This document shows positions 17,531 to 27,535 of a stretch of DNA of 64,000 nucleotides, piece after piece. Source of the DNA: Lacihabitans sp. LS3-19 (GTDB lineage: Bacteria > Bacteroidota > Bacteroidia > Cytophagales > Spirosomataceae). The DNA lies in NCBI RefSeq assembly GCF_024343575.1, contig NZ_RJUA01000012.1:1-64000 (forward strand), written 5' to 3'. Positions within the stretch are counted from its first letter, which is position 1. Every line of letters begins with the position of its first letter. The translations under genes and the position numbers were made by a program. The notes under the pieces were generated by a model. It worked only from the letters and a program-made list of their open reading frames with translations, did not search any database and was not told the DNA's origin.

Positions 17531-19603
17531 CTAATTTGTTATAATTTCAATTTCTGCTATTCCTGCATTACTATTTTCGCCAACCGTTTTGGTTGCTTTT
17601 AACTTTATGTATCTGACATTCATAGGATTAAAAGTTTTCACTTGCCAAGTTGGGTTATTTTTAATATTTGAAAATTCGCCATCGCTTACCACTTTCCAAT
17701 CCAAATTGTTTTCAGAAACAAAAAATTGGTATTCTGTAATAATGGAAGCTTCTGCCCACCAATTTTGGTCGGAAAGATACCTAAACCCACTAATAATCAA
17801 ATTTTTACCTAAATCAATAATGAAATCATTTTGAGCTTTACCCAATTGAAAAGAAGTATAATCGTTTCCATCCAAAGCCTTATTTGCATTCAAATCTTCT
17901 GTTCCTAAAACCTTCCACAAATTACGAGAGATTTCAAAGTTCTCTTCAGACACTTCGCTGCTGAGTTGATTACTCGGATCGTAAGCCACTGCTTTTACAT
18001 TTATTTTTCCATCATTTGTCGGAATTACACCTTTGTATTTATTAGATTTTGAACTTGGTATACTTCCATCTAAGCTGTAATAAACCTCCGATTCTGAATC
18101 GCTTGACTTTATTTCTACCGCACCACTCTGGTTACGTGTGATATTAGGTGGAGATAGAATAATAGGAGCTAAATACACTTCCAAATTGCTAATGAGTGGG
18201 CAAGCTTTGGCGTCGGTTATGTGTAATCTAATTTCTGTGGCAGTAATGGTTGGAAACCTTAAAATTCGTTTATACCCTATGGTCGTTTCTTTAGCGATTT
18301 CTTTCCAAGAACCTTGTATTTTAGCTTCTAAAGTAAAAGATTTCACCCTTTGGCCCAGTTGAATAGGCTCTTGTACCAAAAAGCGATTGAATGTGGTAGG
18401 TTTTGCAAAACGCAAAGTCAAGGTGGCATCATTAGTATTATCATTGGCTGCCCAATAAGTTTCAAACGAAGAATCAATGGCTTTTTGAGCATTAAATTCT
18501 GGGTTTTTTGCCCTAATTTCAGATGCAGATGCAATAGCGTTTTTTGTCAGATTATTGGCAAATGCCTCTTTACGTGCTTCTGCAAAAGCTAAAACATTTT
18601 TTTCATCGGTAGGATGAATAAGACCATTCGGCATGATGGGAAAATTGAGCAACAAAGTACCATTTCTCCCGACTGAATGATAATAAGTGTCCATCAATTG
18701 AGGAACAGTTTTTACTTTGCCGTCTTCTTTAGGATGGTAAAACCATTCTGGACGAATAGAGGTATTTACTTCCCCAGGAACCCAAGCATTTCCGTTTTCT
18801 ACCCCATGGCGAAGCATATCCTCAGGTACATCACCTTTGGCATTTAACAAACTCCAATTGGTTTCGCCCACATAACCAGACTCGGTGCCTACCCAACGGA
18901 GGTAGGCACGGTCGCCGCCATCGTTCCAAATCAGCATTTTGGGTTGCATTTTTCGAACTAATTTGTAGGTATTTAGCCAGTCGTAATACGTTTTAGAATC
19001 TATTTTACGAGTTTCGTTGGCTCCTCCATAATAGCCAGAACCACCATTGGCACCATCAAACCATACTTCAAAAATATCTCCATAATTGGTTAATAATTCG
19101 GTGAGTTGATTCCGGAAATAAGTGATGTATTCTGGTTTTCCGTAATCGGCATGATTTCTATCCCATGGAGATAAATAGACGCCAAATTTTAGTCCATACT
19201 CCTTGCAAGCGTCAGATAGCTCTTTTACAATATCGCCTTTTCCGTTTTTCCAAGGGGCATTTTTTACAGAATATTCGGTGTATTTTGAAGGCCATAGACA
19301 AAAACCGCTGTGATGTTTTGCCGTAAAAATGATACCTTTCATGCCTGCTTCTTTGGCTATTCTGGCCCATTGTCGGCAGTCCAATTTATCTGGATTAAAT
19401 ATCTGGGGGTCTTCATTTCCCAATCCCCATGCCATATCTGTGTAGGTATTTACAGAGTAGTGAATAAAAGCATAATATTCCATTTTTTGCCAAACGAGTT
19501 GGTTTTTTGAAGGAACCGGCAATAAGGGTATAGGTTTTTGTGTAAATCCTAATATTGAAGTTAACAGCAATACACCTATTGACAAAAAAGTCCTTATTCT
19601 CAT
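17531..19603 (-). CDS. GH29 alpha-L-fucosidase with discoidin-type domains
   Basis: 690 residues from the ATG at 19603, where the signal peptide MRIRTFLSIGVLLLTSILGF begins; longer starts overlap the upstream GH43 gene. A GH29 barrel (about 30-350) shows WARIAKEAGMKGIIFTAKHHSGFCLWPSKY and the nucleophile D183 in VWFDGANGG. The C-terminal half has an F5/8-type domain (about 380-490), a chitobiase-like beta-sandwich with YYSLDGSIPSS (about 510-570) and a second F5/8-type domain (about 590-690). GH29 enzymes release alpha-L-fucose by a retaining mechanism, and some act on alpha-L-galactose or related sugars. It is the eighth-from-start member of the minus-strand run (25 bp from the upstream GH43). 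Confidence 0.9.
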   Translation of the reverse strand: MRIRTFLSIGVLLLTSILGFTQKPIPLLPVPSKNQLVWQKMEYYAFIHYSVNTYTDMAWGLGNEDPQIFNPDKLDCRQWARIAKEAGMKGIIFTAKHHSGFCLWPSKYTEYSVKNAPWKNGKGDIVKELSDACKEYGLKFGVYLSPWDRNHADYGKPEYITYFRNQLTELLTNYGDIFEVWFDGANGGSGYYGGANETRKIDSKTYYDWLNTYKLVRKMQPKMLIWNDGGDRAYLRWVGTESGYVGETNWSLLNAKGDVPEDMLRHGVENGNAWVPGEVNTSIRPEWFYHPKEDGKVKTVPQLMDTYYHSVGRNGTLLLNFPIMPNGLIHPTDEKNVLAFAEARKEAFANNLTKNAIASASEIRAKNPEFNAQKAIDSSFETYWAANDNTNDATLTLRFAKPTTFNRFLVQEPIQLGQRVKSFTLEAKIQGSWKEIAKETTIGYKRILRFPTITATEIRLHITDAKACPLISNLEVYLAPIILSPPNITRNQSGAVEIKSSDSESEVYYSLDGSIPSSKSNKYKGVIPTNDGKINVKAVAYDPSNQLSSEVSEENFEISRNLWKVLGTEDLNANKALDGNDYTSFQLGKAQNDFIIDLGKNLIISGFRYLSDQNWWAEASIITEYQFFVSENNLDWKVVSDGEFSNIKNNPTWQVKTFNPMNVRYIKLKATKTVGENSNAGIAEIEIITN

Positions 19604-19628
19604 GTGAATATTTTTTAATATTGAATAT

Positions 19629-21158
19629 TTAATTAAAAATCCTAAACCAATCAAAATCCGCATAGCCACCAGTTTGCTCTGTGGCATAATTGAAAAGGCC
19701 AAAGCGATAGCCCATAAAGTGCGGCAGCGTATAAGGCATTTTCATAGGAGCACCTATGCTCTCCCAATTTTCACCATCCAAACTATAATAAAACTGAGCC
19801 ACATCTTTTCTGTCCTTGAAATCGCAATAGGCTTTGAAGTACACTGTGTTTTTCTTTAAAAGAATTCTTGCCTCTTCTGCTTTGCCAGAAGCCAAACTTG
19901 ACATAACGATATATTTTTGACCGTTTTCTGCTTTTACACCTACAAGACCATAGTTTTTTTGAAGCAAACAAAGCCCTGCAAAATCACCCTCTTTCATGCC
20001 TTTTACCTTAAGTTTTGTAGAGCCAGTACTTTCTGGACCGATGGTTCTTTGGGTTAAAGTATTTTTTGCTAATACAAATGAGGTATCAATTCGCCCCGTT
20101 TTTAACCGCAAATATCCTTTTTGGACAGACCAAAGTGAATTGTCTGGATTGTGATTCCACTGCCATTGCAAGGGTAATTTGGCTTCATTTTTCTTTCTAT
20201 TAAATTCGTCTGAATTAACAAGTTCTGGAATCAAACTTTTGTTGGCTGGCAAATCCAAACTCATGGGCACTTTGCCATTTTCGCCCAAAACTGGCCAATC
20301 ATTTTCCCATTTTACGGGCACCAAATAAGGAATACGCCCTACGCCTCCATTGTCTCTAAATAAATAAGCGAACCAACGGCCATCGGGTGTATCAATCAAT
20401 CCACCTTGAGCTACACCCAAATCCTGCAGACCTAATCTGCCTTCCCATGGTCCATTGATGTTATCTGCTCGGTGAATCACCACCGTACGCATAACACCTC
20501 TGGGCCAAGTGATATTGAAAAGATAATATTTACCATTGACCTTAAATAACTGAGAGCCCTCGGCCCCAAGCATGATATTATCACCTGCGGGAGCACTGGC
20601 GTTCTCTATCAAAACTTTCTCTTCTACTCCGGGCATCGGTCCTGATAAATCAGGTTTGAGTTCTAAAATTTTGAGTTTGCCTGCACCATAAATCATGTAA
20701 ACTTTGCCGTCATCATCAAAGAAAATGGTTTGGTCATGGTAAGCAGGTGCAAAAGTTTGCCCAGTCCATGGGCCTTTGATGTCTTTGGACCTGAAAATGT
20801 GGGTTTTGCCAGATGTGGCCGCAAAGGTGTTGATGATAAACTCTCCATTATGGTAGCGGATGCAGCTGGCCCAAGAGCCTCTTCCGTAGGTGCTCTGGCC
20901 ATTTTCGAGATTCATGGCATCGTTTTCTACCAATCTATCATAGCAATAACTTTCTATTTTCCAGTTAACTAAGTCTTTTGAGCTCATAATGGGCAAACCA
21001 GGACTCATATGCATGGTAGTGCTACTCATATAATAGGTATCACCCACGCGAATCATTGACATATCTGGCACATCGGCGTGGATGATGGGGTTATGAGCTT
21101 GACCGAACCCCAATTGGCCAGCTATTAGATATAAACAAATATTTAAAAGTCTTTTCAT
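19629..21158 (-). CDS. GH43 beta-xylosidase/arabinofuranosidase (GH43_12-like) with GH43_C2 domain
   Basis: 509 residues, signal peptide about 1-19. The GH43 propeller (about 22-310) has D32 in ADVPDMSMIR, D142 in AYHDQTIFFDDDGK and E200 in LGAEGSQLFK. The ADVPDMS start motif is typical of subfamily 12 exo-enzymes releasing arabinose or xylose. Residues about 325-509 form the concanavalin-like GH43_C2 domain (WQWNHNPDNSLWSVQKGYLRL ... FGLFNYATEQTGGYADFDWF) that completes the active-site pocket. It is secreted and presumably acts on xylo-oligosaccharides after de-esterification by the neighbouring CE1 enzymes. Confidence 0.9.
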   Translation of the reverse strand: MKRLLNICLYLIAGQLGFGQAHNPIIHADVPDMSMIRVGDTYYMSSTTMHMSPGLPIMSSKDLVNWKIESYCYDRLVENDAMNLENGQSTYGRGSWASCIRYHNGEFIINTFAATSGKTHIFRSKDIKGPWTGQTFAPAYHDQTIFFDDDGKVYMIYGAGKLKILELKPDLSGPMPGVEEKVLIENASAPAGDNIMLGAEGSQLFKVNGKYYLFNITWPRGVMRTVVIHRADNINGPWEGRLGLQDLGVAQGGLIDTPDGRWFAYLFRDNGGVGRIPYLVPVKWENDWPVLGENGKVPMSLDLPANKSLIPELVNSDEFNRKKNEAKLPLQWQWNHNPDNSLWSVQKGYLRLKTGRIDTSFVLAKNTLTQRTIGPESTGSTKLKVKGMKEGDFAGLCLLQKNYGLVGVKAENGQKYIVMSSLASGKAEEARILLKKNTVYFKAYCDFKDRKDVAQFYYSLDGENWESIGAPMKMPYTLPHFMGYRFGLFNYATEQTGGYADFDWFRIFN

Positions 21159-21171
21159 GTTTTTACTTTAA

Positions 21172-21206
21172 ACCTCACCCCCAACCCCTCTCCACAGGAG
21201 AGGGGA
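21172..21206. repeat. CCCCTCTCC-type intergenic palindrome
   Basis: CCCCTCTCC (21185-21193), a 3-base loop, and GGAGAGGGG (21197-21205), preceded by CCTCACCCCCAA. It is far more GC-rich than its surroundings. Elements of this consensus recur in many bacterial intergenic regions. It sits between two GH43 genes, where the transcript could form a strong 9-bp hairpin. Confidence 0.7.
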
Positions 21207-21232
21207 ATATAAGCTTATTCATTTTAATTCCA

Positions 21233-22897
21233 TCATTTCAAAACTGCGTCATTGCCGCTGTATTTTAAATACTTAAATGTTGCGTTATTGTCTGATTTTT
21301 CACCGTTTGAAGTGGCGTACATGGCATATACACAACCTACAAAGCCACCCGAAAACTTCGTAGAAAGGTGCTTTCCGTCTTGGTTTTCAGCCAAAAACTT
21401 GAAATCCTTACCGTTTTCTGATATTGCAAAATCACATTTATCGCCTTTGGTAGTTATACGCAATACTAATTTTACGTTTCCAACAGGTAGGCTATTTATC
21501 AACTCAAAATCTTTTTTACGATGCACACTTTTATATAATTCTACCTGCGTTTTACCATCTTTGATAGATTTTGCCAAAAAGTAATAATGGCTTTCATCTT
21601 GATAAATTACCAAGCCCGCTTTCTCATTTTCGGATTTCGGTGAAAAAACGAGTTCTGTTTCTGCCGAGCTTGTTAAATGTTGCTGACGCTTACCCACGAA
21701 TGACGGATTACCCAATTCAGAAATCGTTTCGGGTTTTAGTTTAAGTGATAGTCCATTTTTGGAAGTTTTGAATGAACTACTATCAACAGTTCGCAAGTGC
21801 ATCATCGAAAGGTCGAGTCCCTTATCAAACTTCATGGTATAAGCAAAATTTCCGTTTTGCGGCAAAGCTCCTTTTTGTTTTACTTCTTTGATGTTCGTTT
21901 TGTATTTGTATTCAATCTCTTTTTCGCCGTGTTCAATCATAGGCCAGTCGTTTACCCAAGTGAGTGGAGCAATGAACATTTCACGACCCGTATTGTAATA
22001 ATCACCCTCGTAAGGGCGAACAGCCAAGAAAATCGAATACCAATTTCCGTCTGGTCCTTCAATAAATTGGGCGTGTCCAGCCGAAGTAATTGGATTTGGA
22101 CGGTCGGCTGGTAAACCTCTTTGGGTCAAAACTGGGTTTCCTTCATAAGGTACGTAAGGCCCCCAAATATCTTTGCTACGCAAGGCCACTTGTGAGTGAT
22201 TGACAGATGTTCCACCTTCAGCACAATACAAAATATACCAATCGTTACGTTTCAAAATGTGTGGCCCTTCAATCCAAACCGGTTTTTTGCTAATATCTAC
22301 ACCACCGTTTATCAATTGCTTTTGCTCTCCGATAGTTTTTAGGTTTTTGTAATCAAATTCGTACATTCTTACTGTGCGGTGACCAGGGTAAAGGGGCTTA
22401 TTATCAGGAGCATCGCTGTTGTAAACCACATAAGCTTTATCGGTGGCTTCGTCAAAATAAATGGAGGGGTCAATACCTCGTACTTGGTCCATTTTTACAG
22501 GGTCGCTCCACGGACCTGCCGGGTTAGTAGCTGTCACCACAAAGTTGCCGTCATGGTCAATATCGGTACAGGTTACATAGTAAATACCTTTGTAATAAGT
22601 AATGGCAGGGGCAAAAAGTCCACGGCTCATGCGTTCACCCATAAAATCCATCTGCGATGGACGGTTGATTACATTTCCAATTTGTTTCCAGTTTTTCAAA
22701 TCACGGCTGTGCATAACAGGCAAACCTGGGAAATAGGAAAAAGTAGAATGAACGGAATAGTAATCTGCCCCAACTTTTACAACACTTGGGTCAGGATAAA
22801 AGCCTGTCAAAATAGGATTTTGAAGGGTAATTTGAGCAATGGCCCAATTGAAAATTAATAAATTTACAAGCGTAAAAAGTAAGTTCCTTTTTTTCAT
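21233..22897 (-). CDS. GH43 beta-xylosidase / arabinofuranosidase with GH43_C2 domain
   Basis: 554 residues with a signal peptide (about 1-22). The GH43 propeller (about 25-330) carries D36 in GFYPDPSVV, D143 in GIDPSIYFD and E210 in WIEGPHILKR. The motifs and length fit xylan-active exo-enzymes of the beta-xylosidase group. The second half (about 345-550) is the beta-sandwich GH43_C2 domain (SLKLKPETISELGNPSFVGKRQQHL onward, VGCVYAMYATSNG). Together with the other two GH43 genes it gives three non-identical debranching or exo-acting activities in one run. Substrate specificity between xylose and arabinose cannot be decided by eye. Confidence 0.9.
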   Translation of the reverse strand: MKKRNLLFTLVNLLIFNWAIAQITLQNPILTGFYPDPSVVKVGADYYSVHSTFSYFPGLPVMHSRDLKNWKQIGNVINRPSQMDFMGERMSRGLFAPAITYYKGIYYVTCTDIDHDGNFVVTATNPAGPWSDPVKMDQVRGIDPSIYFDEATDKAYVVYNSDAPDNKPLYPGHRTVRMYEFDYKNLKTIGEQKQLINGGVDISKKPVWIEGPHILKRNDWYILYCAEGGTSVNHSQVALRSKDIWGPYVPYEGNPVLTQRGLPADRPNPITSAGHAQFIEGPDGNWYSIFLAVRPYEGDYYNTGREMFIAPLTWVNDWPMIEHGEKEIEYKYKTNIKEVKQKGALPQNGNFAYTMKFDKGLDLSMMHLRTVDSSSFKTSKNGLSLKLKPETISELGNPSFVGKRQQHLTSSAETELVFSPKSENEKAGLVIYQDESHYYFLAKSIKDGKTQVELYKSVHRKKDFELINSLPVGNVKLVLRITTKGDKCDFAISENGKDFKFLAENQDGKHLSTKFSGGFVGCVYAMYATSNGEKSDNNATFKYLKYSGNDAVLK

Positions 22898-22914
22898 TTC
22901 TTAAATATTTGGAA

Positions 22915-23790
<876 letters not shown>

Positions 23791-26247
23791 TTAATTTGCT
23801 AAAAATGTATATGTTTTACCTATTTGGGTAGCTAGATCAATTACAATTGTTGGTTTTAAATCCATGACTTGAATAGTTGATAATTGGGAAACTATAGGCT
23901 TCGCAGTTTCATTGGTAAAATAAAAAGGATTTGGGTTTTCACCAGTTGCTAATTTGACAGCTTGTCCATTGTTTTGTTTCATTTTATTGGGCAATCGCAA
24001 CCTTAAATTTCCTCCTAAGTTAGATTTTACCACCAATTTGACAAGCTTGGCATCTTTCCATTGCATTTCAACAATTTCAAAACCTCCAATGGCTTTTAGC
24101 CCCGAAATTTTACCAGAAGGCCAAACGTCTGGCAAGGCAGGGAGTAAATGCACTGCTCCATCTGAACTTTGCATGAGCATTTCGGTAATGCCCGAAGTAC
24201 AACCAAAATTGCCGTCAATCTGAAAAGGTGGGTGAGCATCGAAAAGATTATTGTATGTTCCGCCAGCACCACGCTCGTTGCCGATTGGCGTTAGCTGATT
24301 TTGAATCAATTTATAGGCATGATTGCCGTCTTGTAATTTCGCCCACCAGTTTACTTTCCAGCCCATGCTCCAGCCTGTGGAAACATCGCCACGATGCAAA
24401 AGCGTATTTTTAGATGCCGCAAAAAGCTCTGGAGTTCGATAAGCCGAAATCTGATTGGAAGGGAACAAACCATACAAATGCGAAATATGGCGGTGATTGT
24501 CATTTGGGTCGTCAATATCATCCAACCATTCCTGTAGTTGGTTATGTTTACCAATTTGCATAGGAGGCAATTTTGAACGCATAAGAGTCAAAGTATCGAT
24601 AAATTTTGCATCTTTTTTCAGAATTTCAGCGGCTCTGATGGCTGTATTAAAAACATCAAAAACAATCTGATTGTCCATCGTTACACCTGCATCAAGCGAG
24701 GAACCACCATGAGCAGCCGGGGCATTTTCTGGAGAATTGCCAGGGTTTACCACCATCCACTTGTATTTTGGGTGTTCTATCAAAAAATCAACATAAAACA
24801 GAGCCGCACCTTTTAAGGCAGGATACACAGATGCTAAAAATGCCTTATCGCCAGTGTATAAATAATGCTCCCATAAGTGCTGACTTACCCAGCCGCCACC
24901 CGCAGTCCACATACCCCAAAAAGCTCCATCAATGGCTCCGGTTGCTCTCCAAATATCTGTATTATGGTGAGCCATCCATCCTCTGGCTCCATACATATCT
25001 TTGGCTGTTTGTTGCCCAGTAAGTGATAATTCTTTCACCATTTGCAAAAAAGGCTCGTGCAACTCTGAAAGATTGGTTTTTTCGGCTGGCCAATAGTTCA
25101 TTTCAGCATTGATATTGATGGTGTATTTACTGTCCCAAGGAGGACTTAGGTGTCGGTTCCAAATACCTTGGAGATTTGCAGCCTGCCCACCGGGTTGCGA
25201 AGAAGAAATTAATAAATACCGACCAAACTGGTAATACAAAACCACCATCTGTGGGTCGTTGGTGTTTCTGAAGTTTTTCAAACGTTCGTCCGTTGGCAAA
25301 ATACTAGCCTCGGTAGTTCCCAAATCTATTTTTACTCTGTTAAAGTATTTTTGATAAGCAGCAATATGAGCCGATTTTAATGCCTCATAAGTTTTGTTGT
25401 AAGATTTATTCAAATATGAGGCGGCACGTTGCTCTTCATCGCCGCTTATGTCATTATAATTGTTGAAATTAGAGGCTATAGAAATAAAGATTGTTGCCGA
25501 ATTTGCCCCTTTTATGATTAATGAAGTATCTGTTTTTGAAATCGTACCACCATTTAATTTGATACGAGAAATTCCCATAAACTCAACAAGGCCTTTTATT
25601 CCATCTTGATCACTGGTGGTTCCGTTAATTTGTAAATCATTGTTTTTAACTGAAAGGGCTTTTTTCTTGTGAGGTGAGCTATAATTTGCTGTAAATGAAA
25701 CCGCTCCAATTTTATTGGCAGAAATACGCATTACGATAATTCTATCGGCAAATGAAGCGAATGCCTCTCGAGTAAAATTCACGCCATCTACAACATAAGT
25801 GGTTTTTGAAATGGCTTTTTCAATGTCTAATTCACGCCTATAAGCTGCATATTTTTCTTGACCATCAAAACTCAAATTAAGATTCCCCACAGGCTGAAAC
25901 ATCTGGCCATGTGACTTTTTGGTAATGATGGCTTTGTTGGCTAAGTTTTCTGCTTCTTTGTGCTTACCCTCAAAAATCATCTTTCTGATTTCGGGTAAAG
26001 CCTCCAAGGATGCTGGATTATCATTTCGATTTGGACTTCCACTCCAAACTGTATGTTCGTTTAGTTGGATTATTTCTTTTTCAACATTGCCATAAATCAT
26101 TGCCCCTAAACGACCATTTCCAATCGGCAGGGCATTTTCCCAGGTATTTCCCGAAGGTTGGGCGTACCATAGTTTTAGGTTTTGACTAGTTTGAGCATTG
26201 GCAACCACCGACACTAATAATAGACATATTATTAAGGACTTTTTCAT
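23791..26247 (-). CDS. GH95 alpha-L-fucosidase or alpha-L-galactosidase
   Basis: 818 residues, signal peptide about 1-19. GH95 landmarks: WYAQPSGNTWENALPIGNG at the N-terminus, the catalytic asparagine pair N378 and N380 in TININAEMNYWPAE, GNSPENA, and the aspartate in FQIDGNFGCTSG. It is an inverting exo-enzyme on terminal alpha-L-linked deoxy or hexose sugars. The residue two before the first catalytic Asn is threonine (T376). From memory, fucosidases have histidine there and the Bacteroides alpha-L-galactosidase has threonine, so galactosidase activity is plausible. First gene of the ten-gene run; an ATTCAACC motif lies just upstream of its start. Confidence 0.92.
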   Translation of the reverse strand: MKKSLIICLLLVSVVANAQTSQNLKLWYAQPSGNTWENALPIGNGRLGAMIYGNVEKEIIQLNEHTVWSGSPNRNDNPASLEALPEIRKMIFEGKHKEAENLANKAIITKKSHGQMFQPVGNLNLSFDGQEKYAAYRRELDIEKAISKTTYVVDGVNFTREAFASFADRIIVMRISANKIGAVSFTANYSSPHKKKALSVKNNDLQINGTTSDQDGIKGLVEFMGISRIKLNGGTISKTDTSLIIKGANSATIFISIASNFNNYNDISGDEEQRAASYLNKSYNKTYEALKSAHIAAYQKYFNRVKIDLGTTEASILPTDERLKNFRNTNDPQMVVLYYQFGRYLLISSSQPGGQAANLQGIWNRHLSPPWDSKYTININAEMNYWPAEKTNLSELHEPFLQMVKELSLTGQQTAKDMYGARGWMAHHNTDIWRATGAIDGAFWGMWTAGGGWVSQHLWEHYLYTGDKAFLASVYPALKGAALFYVDFLIEHPKYKWMVVNPGNSPENAPAAHGGSSLDAGVTMDNQIVFDVFNTAIRAAEILKKDAKFIDTLTLMRSKLPPMQIGKHNQLQEWLDDIDDPNDNHRHISHLYGLFPSNQISAYRTPELFAASKNTLLHRGDVSTGWSMGWKVNWWAKLQDGNHAYKLIQNQLTPIGNERGAGGTYNNLFDAHPPFQIDGNFGCTSGITEMLMQSSDGAVHLLPALPDVWPSGKISGLKAIGGFEIVEMQWKDAKLVKLVVKSNLGGNLRLRLPNKMKQNNGQAVKLATGENPNPFYFTNETAKPIVSQLSTIQVMDLKPTIVIDLATQIGKTYTFLAN

Positions 26248-26254
26248 GTTTTAA

Positions 26255-26262
26255 GGTTGAAT
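26255..26262 (-). promoter_or_regulatory. ATTCAACC leader motif upstream of GH95
   Basis: The minus-strand octamer ATTCAACC lies 8 bp before the start codon, followed by TTAAAAC. The same octamer occurs in the leaders at 17414, 14299, 40687 (minus strand) and 35813 (plus strand), all before exported-protein genes. Confidence 0.35.
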
Positions 26263-26322
26263 ATCTAAATCTATAATCTCTAAAATCAATTTTGAAACCG
26301 ATTGAAAATTTCAAAAAAACAA

Positions 26323-27336
26323 TTACAACTTAATCATCGCTTTTATAACGCCGTTTTTAGGATCTAACCAGTTTTCAAATTCATTGATCACTTCGTCAAA
26401 CTTCACTCTATGCGTAATATAGTTTGTCGGATTTATTAGTTTTTTGTTTAGGCTATCAATCACATGTTCAAAGTCTGCTAGGGTCGCATTTCTGCTGCTC
26501 ATCAAAATCGCCTCTCTTTTATGAAACTCAGGATGACTAAAAGCTATCTCTCCTTTTTGAAGGCCAATCATTACAAAGCGACCTCCATGAGCCAAATATT
26601 GAAAAGCATTATTTATAGCTTTTTGACTCCCAGTAGCATCTATTACCACAGTAGGCATATCGCCATTTGTGATTTCCATTAATTGCTCTTTCACATTATC
26701 TGAAAGGGCATTTATTATGAATGGAATCCCAAGCTTTTCTTTACAAAAAGACAAACGATGTTCGTTGATATCTAAAGCAATGACTTTCCCACCAGCAATT
26801 CTGGCAAATTCCATCGTACCTAAACCTATTGGACCTGCACCAATAACCAATACAAATTCATCTTTTTCTATAGCCGCTCGGCGAATTCCGTGAGCACCAA
26901 TAGCCAAAGGTTCTACCAGAGCCAATTCGTCAAAACTTAGTCCGTTGCCATGTACAAGCGAACTGACAGGCACCGAAAGGTATTCGACCATTCCACCATC
27001 CACATGAACTCCACAAACTGCTATCTGGGTACAACAGTTGCTTTTTCCATTACGACATGCTATGCATTTGCCACAATTAAAATAAGGAATAAAGGTGACT
27101 GTTTCTCCTATTTCAAACCCTGCTCCACTTTCTATTTCGACCAAAATACCTGAAAGTTCGTGACCTAATATTCTCGGATAATTAAAAAAAGGCTGATTAC
27201 CTTCGTAGGCATGAAGGTCGGTACCACAAATCCCTATACGCTTTATTTGAATAATTGCCTGCCCTGGTTCCAGATCAGGCTTTGCCTTATTTATATATTC
27301 AAATTCCCTCGGTTTATTACAGACTAATGCCTTCAT
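26323..27336 (-). CDS. Zinc-dependent MDR alcohol/sugar dehydrogenase
   Basis: 337 residues, no signal peptide, so cytoplasmic. Catalytic zinc ligands C37 (GICGTD) and H59-E60 (LGHELSG), structural zinc cysteines C88, C91, C94 and C102, and Rossmann GxGxxG at 166-171 (GAGPIG) place it among zinc medium-chain dehydrogenases. It resembles L-galactonate/L-fucose/sorbitol dehydrogenase-type members. The neighbourhood (GH95, FGGY kinase, AraC regulator) suggests oxidation of a sugar released from the plant glycan or its acid derivative. The substrate cannot be read from sequence. The upstream region has a TATATTTG -7 box and an inverted repeat. Confidence 0.85.
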   Translation of the reverse strand: MKALVCNKPREFEYINKAKPDLEPGQAIIQIKRIGICGTDLHAYEGNQPFFNYPRILGHELSGILVEIESGAGFEIGETVTFIPYFNCGKCIACRNGKSNCCTQIAVCGVHVDGGMVEYLSVPVSSLVHGNGLSFDELALVEPLAIGAHGIRRAAIEKDEFVLVIGAGPIGLGTMEFARIAGGKVIALDINEHRLSFCKEKLGIPFIINALSDNVKEQLMEITNGDMPTVVIDATGSQKAINNAFQYLAHGGRFVMIGLQKGEIAFSHPEFHKREAILMSSRNATLADFEHVIDSLNKKLINPTNYITHRVKFDEVINEFENWLDPKNGVIKAMIKL

Positions 27337-27384
27337 TTATTTTTTTACTATTTTTAAATACTTGAATTTTTAGAAATTTTAAAA

Positions 27385-27407
27385 TGTGTCAAATTTACAC
27401 AAATATA
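27385..27407 (-). promoter_or_regulatory. -7 box and TGTGT-N7-ACACA inverted repeat upstream of the dehydrogenase
   Basis: On the minus strand TATATTTG (27400-27407) matches the Bacteroidetes -7 consensus TAnnTTTG. It is immediately followed by TGTGT-N7-ACACA (27385-27401), which would cover the likely start of transcription. A CRP/FNR-like or other dimeric regulator site is possible. No clear -33 TTTG was found at the expected spacing. Confidence 0.4.
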
Positions 27408-27535
27408 AATACAAATTTTAACATTTAATATCATATAAATTATATTTCTAAATTTAAATTATTTGAAAAGAAATAGCAATCAATCCTTAAGAAGAATTTT
27501 ATACTCATTCATAATACCCTTACAATTTTGAAATT

